DNA from: Pseudomonas sp. RIT-PI-r
GTDB taxonomy: Bacteria; Pseudomonadota; Gammaproteobacteria; Pseudomonadales; Pseudomonadaceae
NCBI RefSeq assembly: GCF_001297015.1
Contig: NZ_LIGE01000047.1
Span: 62,001-126,000 of the forward strand
Direction: 5' to 3'
DNA length: 64,000 bases
The notes beneath the pieces are model-generated. The model did not search any database and had not been told where the DNA came from. It saw nothing but the letters and a program-made list of their open reading frames with translations. The translations under genes and the position numbers were made by a program. The first letter of the stretch is position 1. Every line of letters begins with the position of its first letter. Below, piece after piece: positions 41,036 through 49,163 of the stretch.

Positions 41036-43525
41036 ATGCCCATCTCGCCCGACCTCGCAAAAATCTGGTTCAGCGCCCGCCACTGGAAGCCGTTCGCTTT
41101 TCAGAAACAAGTCTGGGCGGCGGTCAAACGTGGGGAATCCGGATTGCTCCATGCCAGCACCGGTGCCGGCAAAACCTATGCGGTGTGGTTCGCTGCGCTC
41201 AACCGTTTCGCCAAACCCGCTGCCATCGTTGAAACCTCTCGCAAGCGCAAACCACCGGCCGAACCACTGACCGTGTTGTGGATCACGCCCATGCGCGCCC
41301 TCGCCGCCGACACCGCACGCGCGCTGCAAGCCCCTGTCGAGGATTTGCAAATACCGTGGAGCATCGGTCTGCGCACCGGCGACACCAGCAGCAGCGAACG
41401 CGCCCGCCAAAGTCGACGCCTGCCGACCACGTTGATCACCACACCGGAAAGCCTGACATTGCTGCTGGCCCGCGCTGATGCGCAGGTAGCGCTGTCGACG
41501 CTGCGGATGATCGTCGTCGACGAATGGCACGAACTGCTTGGCAACAAGCGCGGTGTGCAATTGCAACTGGCCCTCGCGCGTTTGCGGCGCTGGCAACCGG
41601 ATCTGATTGTCTGGGGCGTCTCCGCCACGCTCGGTAATCAATCCCACGCCGAGGAAGTACTGATCCCACAGGGCGATGGCATCAGTGTTCAAGGGCAAAG
41701 CGAAAAATCGCTGAAAGTCGACACCCTTATCCCGCCGTCCATTGAACGCTTTCCGTGGGCTGGGCACATCGGTCTGAAGATGCTGCCCCAGGTCGTTGCC
41801 GAACTCGACGCCTGCGTTAGCACGCTGGTCTTCACCAACACCCGGGCGCAGTCGGAGATCTGGTATCAGGCGTTGCTTGAAGCGCGGCCGGACTGGGCTG
41901 GATTGATCGCGCTGCATCACAGCTCTCTGTCTCGCGACACCCGCGACTGGGTCGAGAAAGCCTTGAAGGATGGCCTGTTGAAAGCCGTGGTCTGCACCTC
42001 GAGCCTGGATCTGGGCGTGGACTTTCTGCCGGTCGAGCGCGTGCTGCAAATCGGTTCGGCCAAAGGTGTCGCACGTCTGATGCAGCGCGCCGGGCGTTCG
42101 GGCCATGCACCCGGGCGTACCTCTCGGGTGACGCTGGTGCCGACCCACAGCCTTGAATTGATCGAAGCCGTTGCGGCCCGCGATGCAGTCGAGCAACGGC
42201 GCATCGAACCGCGCCTGTCACCGCACAAACCGCTGGATGTGCTGGTCCAGCATTTGGTCAGCATGGCGCTGGGTGGTGGATTTTTGCCGGATGAGTTGTA
42301 CGAAGAAGTCCGCGGCGCCTGGGCTTATCGTGATCTGACGCCTGCGGACTGGACGTGGGCGCTGGCTTTCGTACGCCACGGCGGAATGTCTCTGACAGCC
42401 TATCCGGATTACCGCCGGGTTGAACCGGATGAACATGGCGTCTGGCGTGTACCGGATGCGCGTCTGGCACGGCGCCACCGCATGAGCGTGGGCACCATCG
42501 TCAGCGATGCCAGCATCAACCTGAAGTTCTGGAGCAAGGGCGGCGGCGGTAAACAGCTGGGCAGCGTCGAAGAAGGTTTTATCGCCCGGCTCAAACCCGG
42601 CGATGGGTTTCTGTTCGCCGGGCGTTTGCTGGAGTTGGTGCGCGTGGAAAACATGACCGCTTACGTCAAGCGCAGCAGCGTGAAAAAAGCGGCGGTGCCG
42701 CGCTGGAATGGCGGGCGCATGCCGCTCTCCAATGAACTGGCGCAAGCCGTGGTGACACGCTTCAGTGCGGCCGCAGAAGGTGAGTTCATCGGCGCGGAAA
42801 TGCAGGCACTGCGACCGCTGCTGGAGACTCAGGCTCGCTGGTCGGGTCTGCCGACCGTTAACAATATGCTCGCGGAGGTGCTGAAATCCCGCGAGGGCTG
42901 GCATCTTTTCCTCTATCCGTTCGCCGGGCGGCAGGTGCATCTGGGGCTGGCGAGTTTGCTCGCCTGGCGCGTCAGTCAGCGCCAACCGGTGACGTTCTCG
43001 ATTGCGGTGAATGATTACGGTCTGGAGCTGCTCAGTGCCACGCCGGTGGATTGGTCGAAGCAGCTCAACGCTGAACTGCTCGACCCTGCGCATCTTTTGG
43101 CTGACGTTCTGGCAAGTCTCAATGCTGGCGAACTCGCTTTGCGGCGTTTTCGCGAAATCGCGCGAATTGCCGGGCTGGTGTTCGCCGGTTACCCCGGCGC
43201 GCCGAAAAGCACCCGACAGGTGCAGGCTTCGAGCGGACTGTTCTTTGAAGTATTTAAACAATATGACGCGGACAACCTGTTGCTCGCCCAGGCCGGGGAA
43301 GAAGTCCTGCGCGAAGAGCTGGATATTCGTCGACTGGAACAGACCCTGGATCGCATCAATCGGATGAAACTCGACGTGCAGCAGATCAAACGTCCTACGC
43401 CGTTGGGCTTTCCGTTGCTGGTGGAGCGCATGCGCGAAAGTATGAGTTCGGAAAAACTCGCCGACCGGATCAGACGGATGGTCGGGGATCTGGAAAAATC
43501 GGCCGACAAGGGCAAACGCCCATGA
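41036..43525 (+). CDS. Ligase-associated Lhr-like DEXH helicase
   Basis: 829 residues. Walker A is HASTGAGKTYAVW, motif II is VVDEWHELLGNKRG, and ITPMRALAADT and TTPESLTLLLA are motifs Ia and Ib. VCTSSLDLGVDF and RLMQRAGRSGHAPG are motifs V and VI. A winged-helix and Lhr-type core domain follow (about 430-820). This is the helicase of the four-gene ligase-associated repair set. It lies 4.8 kb downstream of the ligase gene, but is coupled by a 4-bp overlap to pdeM. Family helicases translocate on DNA 3'-5'; the pathway is linked to mitomycin or cisplatin-type damage. Confidence 0.93.
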   Translation: MPISPDLAKIWFSARHWKPFAFQKQVWAAVKRGESGLLHASTGAGKTYAVWFAALNRFAKPAAIVETSRKRKPPAEPLTVLWITPMRALAADTARALQAPVEDLQIPWSIGLRTGDTSSSERARQSRRLPTTLITTPESLTLLLARADAQVALSTLRMIVVDEWHELLGNKRGVQLQLALARLRRWQPDLIVWGVSATLGNQSHAEEVLIPQGDGISVQGQSEKSLKVDTLIPPSIERFPWAGHIGLKMLPQVVAELDACVSTLVFTNTRAQSEIWYQALLEARPDWAGLIALHHSSLSRDTRDWVEKALKDGLLKAVVCTSSLDLGVDFLPVERVLQIGSAKGVARLMQRAGRSGHAPGRTSRVTLVPTHSLELIEAVAARDAVEQRRIEPRLSPHKPLDVLVQHLVSMALGGGFLPDELYEEVRGAWAYRDLTPADWTWALAFVRHGGMSLTAYPDYRRVEPDEHGVWRVPDARLARRHRMSVGTIVSDASINLKFWSKGGGGKQLGSVEEGFIARLKPGDGFLFAGRLLELVRVENMTAYVKRSSVKKAAVPRWNGGRMPLSNELAQAVVTRFSAAAEGEFIGAEMQALRPLLETQARWSGLPTVNNMLAEVLKSREGWHLFLYPFAGRQVHLGLASLLAWRVSQRQPVTFSIAVNDYGLELLSATPVDWSKQLNAELLDPAHLLADVLASLNAGELALRRFREIARIAGLVFAGYPGAPKSTRQVQASSGLFFEVFKQYDADNLLLAQAGEEVLREELDIRRLEQTLDRINRMKLDVQQIKRPTPLGFPLLVERMRESMSSEKLADRIRRMVGDLEKSADKGKRP

Positions 43526-44178
43526 ATACGCCTTATCCCGTAAGACTGGCCGGGGAAGAGCTTTGGCTGCTGCCGGAAAAAGCCCTGTACTGGCCGGCGC
43601 AACAGGCGCTGCTGATAGCCGACGTGCATTTCGGCAAAGCCGCGGCTTACCGCAGCCTCGGCCAACCGGTTCCGCAGGGCACCACGGCGAGCAATATCGC
43701 GGTGATTGATCGTTTGCTGGCAACGCTGCCCTGCCGACAACTGATATTTCTCGGAGACTTCCTGCATGGCCCCGGCTCGCACGCTGCGGGCACTTTAGGG
43801 GCGTTGGCGGAATGGCGTGCACGCCACGCGGGTCTGCCGATGACGCTGATTCGCGGCAATCATGACAAACGCGCAGGGGATCCACCGGCGGCGCTGAACA
43901 TTCGAGTGGTGCCAGAGCCGCTACTGTTGGGCCCATTCGCCCTGCAGCACGAGCCCGAGCCACATCCTCAACGGCATGTGCTGGCCGGACATGTGCATCC
44001 GGTTTATCGGCTGCATGGCAAGGGCCGCCAGAGTTTGCGGCTGGCGTGTTTCAGGTTGGGTGAACGCATCAGTCTGATGCCAGCGTTCGGCGCGTTTACC
44101 GGCGGTTATCCGGTCGAGAGGGATGACTGCTGCAAAATCTTTGTCATCGGTGATAACCAAATCTGGCCAGTCAGTTGA
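43522..44178 (+). CDS. pdeM: Ligase-associated phosphoesterase PdeM
   Basis: 218 residues. The calcineurin-like metal motifs are IADVHFGK, FLGDFLHG, LIRGNHDK and LAGHVHPVYR. This is the endonuclease/phosphodiesterase member of the ligase-associated repair set. It overlaps the helicase by 4 bp (ATGA). A family B-like palindrome follows within 20 bp. Confidence 0.92.
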   Translation: MNTPYPVRLAGEELWLLPEKALYWPAQQALLIADVHFGKAAAYRSLGQPVPQGTTASNIAVIDRLLATLPCRQLIFLGDFLHGPGSHAAGTLGALAEWRARHAGLPMTLIRGNHDKRAGDPPAALNIRVVPEPLLLGPFALQHEPEPHPQRHVLAGHVHPVYRLHGKGRQSLRLACFRLGERISLMPAFGAFTGGYPVERDDCCKIFVIGDNQIWPVS

Positions 44179-44193
44179 ACCGCCCCTCAACCC

Positions 44194-44284
44194 TGCAGGA
44201 GCAGAGCTTGCTCACGAAGGCGTCCGCCCATTCACCCAGGATGAAACAGACAGACCGCTTCGCGAGCAAGCTTCGCTCCTACAA
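44194..44284. repeat. Imperfect inverted repeat, family B relative
   Basis: CTGCAGGAGCAGAGCTTGCTC at the left and GCGAGCAAGCTTCGCTCCTA at the right, complementary with a few mismatches around a 45-bp centre. It lies between pdeM and the following convergent small gene. Confidence 0.7.
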
Positions 44285-44295
44285 AAGCACAAGCA

Positions 44296-44505
44296 TCAGG
44301 CCACCGGCGCCGGTGGTGGCTCATCCGGCAGGGTCGGCTCGCCCGGTTCGGTCGGCTGTTCGTTGGGCGTGTCGGGATCAGGCTGTCCGGGAATTCCACC
44401 GGCCATGCTCAAGGATGGTTGTGCCAACAGGGACCAGGCCAATACGCCAACCTGATTGGGCTCAAGCCTTGCCAGCTCGGCACTGATATGCGGATCGATC
44501 TTCAT
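44296..44505 (-). CDS. Small Pro-rich hypothetical protein
   Basis: 69 residues from ATG 44505 (MKIDPHISAELARLEPNQ), with GAGGAG 10 bp upstream; an outer in-frame start at 44544 is less likely. The N-terminal 30 residues look folded and helical. The C-terminal half is an acidic Pro/Glu/Gln/Thr linker (TPNEQPTEPGEPTLPDE). No family recognised. It lies downstream of dcd (107 bp away, same strand) and faces pdeM. Confidence 0.55.
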   Translation of the reverse strand: MKIDPHISAELARLEPNQVGVLAWSLLAQPSLSMAGGIPGQPDPDTPNEQPTEPGEPTLPDEPPPAPVA

Positions 44506-44612
44506 GGAGCACTCCTCGGCGAAGGCCCGTTTTGCCAGAAGCAAGAGCGGGCAGTACCCCCCATAGAGTGTCTGCCCGCCAAAGAATTCCCGACATCCGC
44601 CGGATGGACGAA

Positions 44613-45179
44613 TCAGGTACGCGGCAGAGTCACGCCACGCTGGCCCTGGTACTTGCCGCCGCGATCCTTGTAGGAAACTTCACATTCTTCATCGGATTCA
44701 AGGAAGAGCATCTGCGCCACGCCTTCGTTGGCGTAGATTTTCGCCGGCAGGTTGGTGGTGTTGGAAAATTCCAGGGTCACATGACCTTCCCACTCAGGCT
44801 CAAGCGGCGTGACGTTGACGATGATGCCGCAACGCGCGTAAGTGCTCTTGCCCAGGCAAATGGTCAATACGTTGCGTGGAATGCGGAAGTATTCGACGGT
44901 GCTGGCCAGGGCGAACGAGTTCGGCGGAATGATGCAGACGTCGCTGTGGACGTCGACGAAGCTGCCCGGGTCGAAGTTTTTCGGGTCGACGATCGACGAG
45001 TTGATGTTGGTGAACACCTTGAAATGGTTGGTGCAACGCACGTCGTAGCCGTAGCTCGACACACCGTAGGAGATCACCCGGCTGTCGTCGCTGCCGCGCA
45101 CCTGGCGCTCGACGAACGGCTCGATCATGCCCTGTTCCTGCGCCATGCGGCGAATCCACTTGTCCGATTTGATGCTCAT
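44613..45179 (-). CDS. dcd: dCTP deaminase
   Basis: 188 residues from ATG 45179 (MSIKSDKWIRRMAQEQGM). Conserved blocks include VISYGVSSYGYDVRC, SFALASTVEYFRIPRN, the active-site GKSTYARCGIIVNVTPLEPEWEGH and VAQMLFLESDEECEVSY. It deaminates dCTP to dUTP in pyrimidine supply. An upstream in-frame ATG at 45224 is not favoured by the family start. Confidence 0.97.
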   Translation of the reverse strand: MSIKSDKWIRRMAQEQGMIEPFVERQVRGSDDSRVISYGVSSYGYDVRCTNHFKVFTNINSSIVDPKNFDPGSFVDVHSDVCIIPPNSFALASTVEYFRIPRNVLTICLGKSTYARCGIIVNVTPLEPEWEGHVTLEFSNTTNLPAKIYANEGVAQMLFLESDEECEVSYKDRGGKYQGQRGVTLPRT

Positions 45180-45533
45180 GGCGGGGTGTCCTGAATAGCG
45201 AGGTGGAAAAATTCTGTCCGGCATCTTACCGGGCGCGCCGCCTCGTTCAAAGTGCGCACTGCAATTCTCGGCGATCCCCCATGATTTACGCGGTCTGGCG
45301 ACGAACCGTCACACCGCCGATCCCTAAATCGAAGAAACCTTCGCAAGAAGCATTGGCACGTCTCGGAAAAAGGGTTAAGGTGGCGCCACTGTGCTGCTTG
45401 TGTCACTGAGAATCTCTACACGATATGTTGAATTTCGATCCAACCATCTACAAGAATTTTTCCTGCTCTTTGCACTCAGTCTCGGCCAGGGTTCTTCCTG
45501 AGTCGCAGTTATCTTTGTTCAAGGAGTTACACC
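45180..45533 (+). promoter_or_regulatory. Region between dcd and the cold-shock gene, including its leader
   Basis: This 354-bp gap has no convincing gene. It should contain the dcd promoter and the cold-shock promoter plus a leader; the last 110 bp before the ATG are T-rich and end in CAAGGAGTTACACC. A long 5'UTR is usual for Csp genes; no exact cold box could be fixed by eye. Confidence 0.5.
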
Positions 45534-45743
45534 ATGTCTAATCGCCAAACCGGTACCGTTAAGTGGTTCAACGATGAAAAAGGCTTCGGCTTCATCACTC
45601 CACAATCCGGTGACGACCTGTTCGTTCACTTCAAAGCTATCCAATCCGACGGCTTCAAAAGCCTGAAAGAAGGCCAACAGGTTTCTTTCATCGCTACCCG
45701 CGGTCAGAAAGGCATGCAAGCTGAGGAAGTACAAGTTATCTAA
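45534..45743 (+). CDS. CspA-family cold shock protein
   Basis: 69 residues. It has the OB-fold RNA-binding motifs KWFNDEKGFGFITP (RNP1) and DLFVHFKAI (RNP2). Such proteins bind single-stranded RNA or DNA and act as RNA chaperones, some after a cold shock. CAAGGAG is 8 bp before the ATG. A strong terminator follows 17 bp after the stop, so it is monocistronic. Which Csp paralogue it is cannot be fixed here. Confidence 0.96.
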   Translation: MSNRQTGTVKWFNDEKGFGFITPQSGDDLFVHFKAIQSDGFKSLKEGQQVSFIATRGQKGMQAEEVQVI

Positions 45744-45759
45744 CTTGTAGCTTCTTTAG

Positions 45760-45793
45760 AAAAAAGCCCCGCCCTTAAAAGCGGGGCTTTTTT
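45760..45793 (+). terminator. Rho-independent terminator of the cold-shock gene
   Basis: AAAAAAGCCCCGC stem, short loop, GCGGGGCTTTTTT. Confidence 0.95.
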
Positions 45794-45819
45794 GTGGGCG
45801 ACTATTTTTCAGCGCGCAA

Positions 45820-45896
45820 AAAAAGATCGCAGTCTTGGGCAGCTCCTAAAGGATGTATATCAATCCTCTTTAGGAGCCGCCGAAGGCTGCGATCTC
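45820..45896. repeat. Diverged REP-type palindrome, family A
   Basis: Arms AAGATCGCAGTCTTGGGCAG and CGCCGAAGGCTGCGATCTC with an inner CTCCTAAAGGAT/ATCCTCTTTAGGAG dyad. It shows several changes from the common core. Confidence 0.8.
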
Positions 45897-45906
45897 TGCT
45901 TTTGCC

Positions 45907-46914
45907 TTACCAGGCCACGCCAAACCCAGCGGTGTAACGGGTCTTGTTCAGATCGGCATCGTTAGTGCCGCTGATGATGTCACGCTCCGCCTTGAGATTG
46001 AGCGACGCCCAGTCGGTGACCTTGTAGCGCAAGCCCATCTCGGCATCCAGTGCGTAGTCAGCCACGCCAGACAACGGCTTGCCGACTTCACCGTTGGTGA
46101 AGAACTCGACCTTCTTGCCAATCAGGTAGCGGTTGTAGTCCCACTTCATGGCGACGGAGTAGAAGTTGTCCTTGCTACCATCGCGATACTCGTAATCAGT
46201 GCGGTTGAGCAGCGAGCCGAGAGAGAACGCCCCCAGCTCATCGTCCCAGAACTGGTAACCGGGACCGGTACCCACCACGCGCTGGCGGGCCAGCTCTTCG
46301 ATGTGATCACGCTTGTAATTCAAACGCCCCTGCCAGAACCACTGATCAGTGAGGAAGCGGTCCAGCGAGTATTCCGCGCGCCAGTTGTCGGTGGTGGTTA
46401 CATCGTCCTGCACTTCGCGGTTGTATTCACCTTCCGCGATGTGCCGCCAGCGACCATGCCGCGCAGTGGTCTTGAAGCCGACGTCATAGTCGTCGGTATC
46501 CTTCTCGGCACGCTGATAGTCCAGCGCCAGGTCGACATTACCCTTCCAGACCAGATCCTCGACCACCGGTTTGGGCTTGAGAATCTGCTGAATGCTCGCC
46601 AGCTCGACCGTCTTCGGCGCCTCACCATTGGCCAGGGTAACCTTGCCGTCTTCCGCTGCGCTCAGCGATTTGGACACTTCGCCGGTGTAGGCATCCTGCT
46701 TGACCAGCAAGTGCTGATCGCTGTCCAGGGTCTTGACCTCTTTCCAGTCAATCGTGACCGCGCCAGCGTATTTGGTCTGGATCAACAGCTTGCCGCCATC
46801 GAACACGGTAATGGTGCCGCTCAACTTGTCACCGTTCTTCAACCAGACGGTGTCGGCAAGCAAGGGCGTGGACGCACTGAAAACAGCTAGGCACAGCAGG
46901 GATCTGGACAACAT
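45907..46914 (-). CDS. DUF481-family outer membrane protein
   Basis: 335 residues with a signal peptide ending STPLLA. The N-terminal SH3-like part (DTVWLKNGDKLSGTITVFDGGKLLIQTKYAG, about 22-110) is followed by a beta-strand-rich DUF481 barrel (about 125-335). The C-terminus ends with alternating hydrophobic residues and Trp (TAGFGVAW), typical of outer-membrane beta-barrels. The function is unknown; some relatives are salt-stress-induced. Single gene. Confidence 0.9.
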   Translation of the reverse strand: MLSRSLLCLAVFSASTPLLADTVWLKNGDKLSGTITVFDGGKLLIQTKYAGAVTIDWKEVKTLDSDQHLLVKQDAYTGEVSKSLSAAEDGKVTLANGEAPKTVELASIQQILKPKPVVEDLVWKGNVDLALDYQRAEKDTDDYDVGFKTTARHGRWRHIAEGEYNREVQDDVTTTDNWRAEYSLDRFLTDQWFWQGRLNYKRDHIEELARQRVVGTGPGYQFWDDELGAFSLGSLLNRTDYEYRDGSKDNFYSVAMKWDYNRYLIGKKVEFFTNGEVGKPLSGVADYALDAEMGLRYKVTDWASLNLKAERDIISGTNDADLNKTRYTAGFGVAW

Positions 46915-47077
46915 AAGCGAATCAAAGGCTCAAGTTTGCGAAAAAGTCGGCATTATCCGTAGGAATAAGACCCTGACAAGGACTGACCGGACTATTTCTA
47001 TTGAGTTCATTTCTCAACTGCGCAGTCACGCATTACCCTTGCAGCGACAACTGCGCCGAAGTTCAGGAACCACGCCC

Positions 47078-47431
47078 GTGACAGACCCGATCCACGAAGA
47101 TGAGAGCGAAGCGCAAATCCGACGCACGGCGCTCTACTCGACCCTCGCGCAAGTCCCCGAGGGCAAAGTCGTCAGCTATGGTCAGTTGGCCGAACTGGCC
47201 GGGTTGGGGCGCGCCGCCCGCTGGGTCGGTCGTACGTTGAGTCAATTGCCCGACGATACCAAGTTGCCCTGGCACCGCGTGCTGGGCGCTGGTGGGCGGA
47301 TCAGCCTGCCGGTGGGCAGCACGTCGGGCGACGAACAAAGGGCCAGATTGCGCATGGAAGGCATCACCGTCCGGAATAATCGTGTGGATATTCAGCGCCA
47401 TGGCTGGCGTCCGGTAGAGCACAGCGGTTAG
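47078..47431 (+). CDS. Alkyltransferase-like protein (ATL)
   Basis: 117 residues from GTG 47078 (CAGGAA upstream); an open frame reaches back much farther but is not protein-like. It is a C-terminal MGMT-type domain (VVSYGQLAELAGLGRAARWVGRTL). The active-site motif PCHR of MGMT is replaced by PWHR (Trp65), the hallmark of ATLs. ATLs bind O6-alkylguanine without repairing it and pass it to nucleotide excision repair. Upstream of ampG by 43 bp. Confidence 0.92.
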   Translation: MTDPIHEDESEAQIRRTALYSTLAQVPEGKVVSYGQLAELAGLGRAARWVGRTLSQLPDDTKLPWHRVLGAGGRISLPVGSTSGDEQRARLRMEGITVRNNRVDIQRHGWRPVEHSG

Positions 47432-47474
47432 AGTGCGCGCTTTGTTTTCGCAATCTTGAGGCAGACTTCAGCCC

Positions 47475-49034
47475 ATGCCCCGTAAAACCTGGCGCGCCGC
47501 GCTCGCCGCCTATGCCAGTCCTTCGACGCTCGTGCTGTTGTTGCTCGGTTTCGCTGCCGGCCTGCCGTACATGCTGGTGTTTTCGACGCTTTCAGTCTGG
47601 CTGCGTGAAGCGGGCGTCGCCCGTGAAACCATCGGCTACGCCAGCCTGATCGGTCTGGCTTATGCGTTCAAATGGGTCTGGTCACCGTTGCTCGACCAAT
47701 GGCGCCTGCCGCTGCTCGGCAAACTTGGCCGCCGCCGTTCATGGCTGGTGCTTTCTCAGGTGCTGGTGATCCTCGGCCTGATCGGTATGGGGTTCTGTGA
47801 TCCGCAGAAACATCTGTCCTGGCTGATCGCCATTGCCGTTGTCGTCGCTTTCGCCTCCGCCACCCAGGACATTGCGGTCGACGCCTATCGCCTGGAAATC
47901 GCCGAAGACAACCGTCAGGCCGCCCTCGCCGCCAGTTACATGTCCGGTTACCGCGTCGCCGCCCTGCTCGCAACTGCCGGCGCATTGTTTTTCGCCGAAG
48001 GTTTCGGCTCTACCGGTTTCAATTACAAACACTCGGCCTGGACTGGCACCTATGTGCTGTTCGGTGCATTGATGGTGCCGGCGCTGCTGACCACGTTGTT
48101 CATGCGCGAGCCGCCGGTGCCGCTGCGCACTCAGCTGCAGGCCGGGCGCTACACCTTCATGCATCAATTGATGTCGGTGTTCGTGCTGATCGTCCTGCTG
48201 GTGTCCGTACCGGCGATGTTCACCCAGCTCTACAACACCGATTTCGCCAGCGTGCTGTTCGGCGGCATGAGTCCGCTCGACCTGCTGCTCGAAGACCGCG
48301 CCTTTCTGCGCGCCATTCTCTATACGCTGCTGACCGGTCTGTGCCTGTCGACCATGGGCCGCCGTGGTCTGGCGCCAGTGCTGACACCGGTCAACGACTT
48401 CATTCTGCGTTACCGCTGGCAGGCGCTATTGCTGCTCGGCCTGATCGCTACCTATCGGATGTCGGACACGGTGATGGGCGTGATGGCCAACGTGTTCTAC
48501 ATCGACCAGGGGTTCACCAAGGATCAGATCGCCAGTGTCAGCAAGATCTTTGGCCTGATCATGACCCTCGTCGGCGCCGGCATGGGCGGCCTGCTGATCG
48601 TGCGTTTCGGCATTCTGCCGATTCTGTTTATCGGTGGTGTCGCTTCGGCAGCTACCAACCTGCTGTTCGTGATGCTCGCCGACATGGGCCCGGACCTGCA
48701 GATGCTGGTGGTGACCATTTCCCTCGACAACTTCAGCTCGGGCCTCGCGACTTCGGCGTTCGTTGCCTACCTGTCGAGCCTGACTAACCTGAAGTTTTCG
48801 GCGACGCAATACGCCCTGCTCAGCTCGATCATGCTCTTGCTGCCACGTTTGATGGGTGGTTATTCCGGGGTGCTGGTCGAGAAGTTCGGCTATCACAGCT
48901 TCTTCCTGATCACCGCGCTGCTCGGCGTACCGACGCTGGTGCTGATCGCATTGCACTGGTTCCAGGAGAGCCGCCGCGAAGGCCCGACGCCAACGCCCGA
49001 GCCGGTACCGACACCTGTCGCGGAAGAATCGTAA
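47475..49034 (+). CDS. ampG: AmpG-type muropeptide permease (MFS)
   Basis: 519 residues with about 14 membrane segments. AmpG-like blocks are FAAGLPYMLVFSTLSVWLRE, FKWVWSPLLDQW, FASATQDIAVDAYRLE and FVAYLSSLTNLKFSATQYALLS. The C-terminus is a Pro-rich tail. AmpG imports anhydro-muropeptides for peptidoglycan recycling and so affects AmpC beta-lactamase induction. P. aeruginosa has a second homologue, AmpP; length favours AmpG. The start overlaps no other gene, and proS follows after 129 bp. Confidence 0.85.
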   Translation: MPRKTWRAALAAYASPSTLVLLLLGFAAGLPYMLVFSTLSVWLREAGVARETIGYASLIGLAYAFKWVWSPLLDQWRLPLLGKLGRRRSWLVLSQVLVILGLIGMGFCDPQKHLSWLIAIAVVVAFASATQDIAVDAYRLEIAEDNRQAALAASYMSGYRVAALLATAGALFFAEGFGSTGFNYKHSAWTGTYVLFGALMVPALLTTLFMREPPVPLRTQLQAGRYTFMHQLMSVFVLIVLLVSVPAMFTQLYNTDFASVLFGGMSPLDLLLEDRAFLRAILYTLLTGLCLSTMGRRGLAPVLTPVNDFILRYRWQALLLLGLIATYRMSDTVMGVMANVFYIDQGFTKDQIASVSKIFGLIMTLVGAGMGGLLIVRFGILPILFIGGVASAATNLLFVMLADMGPDLQMLVVTISLDNFSSGLATSAFVAYLSSLTNLKFSATQYALLSSIMLLLPRLMGGYSGVLVEKFGYHSFFLITALLGVPTLVLIALHWFQESRREGPTPTPEPVPTPVAEES

Positions 49035-49163
49035 GACGTTTCCTCAACGGCGGGAGGAATTCCGCTGTTGAACCTCTCCCCCGGCCGCCCGCCTGTACGT
49101 CAGCAAAACTCGCCGGTACACTGCTCCGTCATTTCCAGTCATAGCAACCGACAACGGCCAACC

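Noticed and set aside
45203..45409. 68-codon frame before the cold-shock gene
   Set aside because: Starts near the dcd promoter, has no ribosome site and its sequence is not protein-like.
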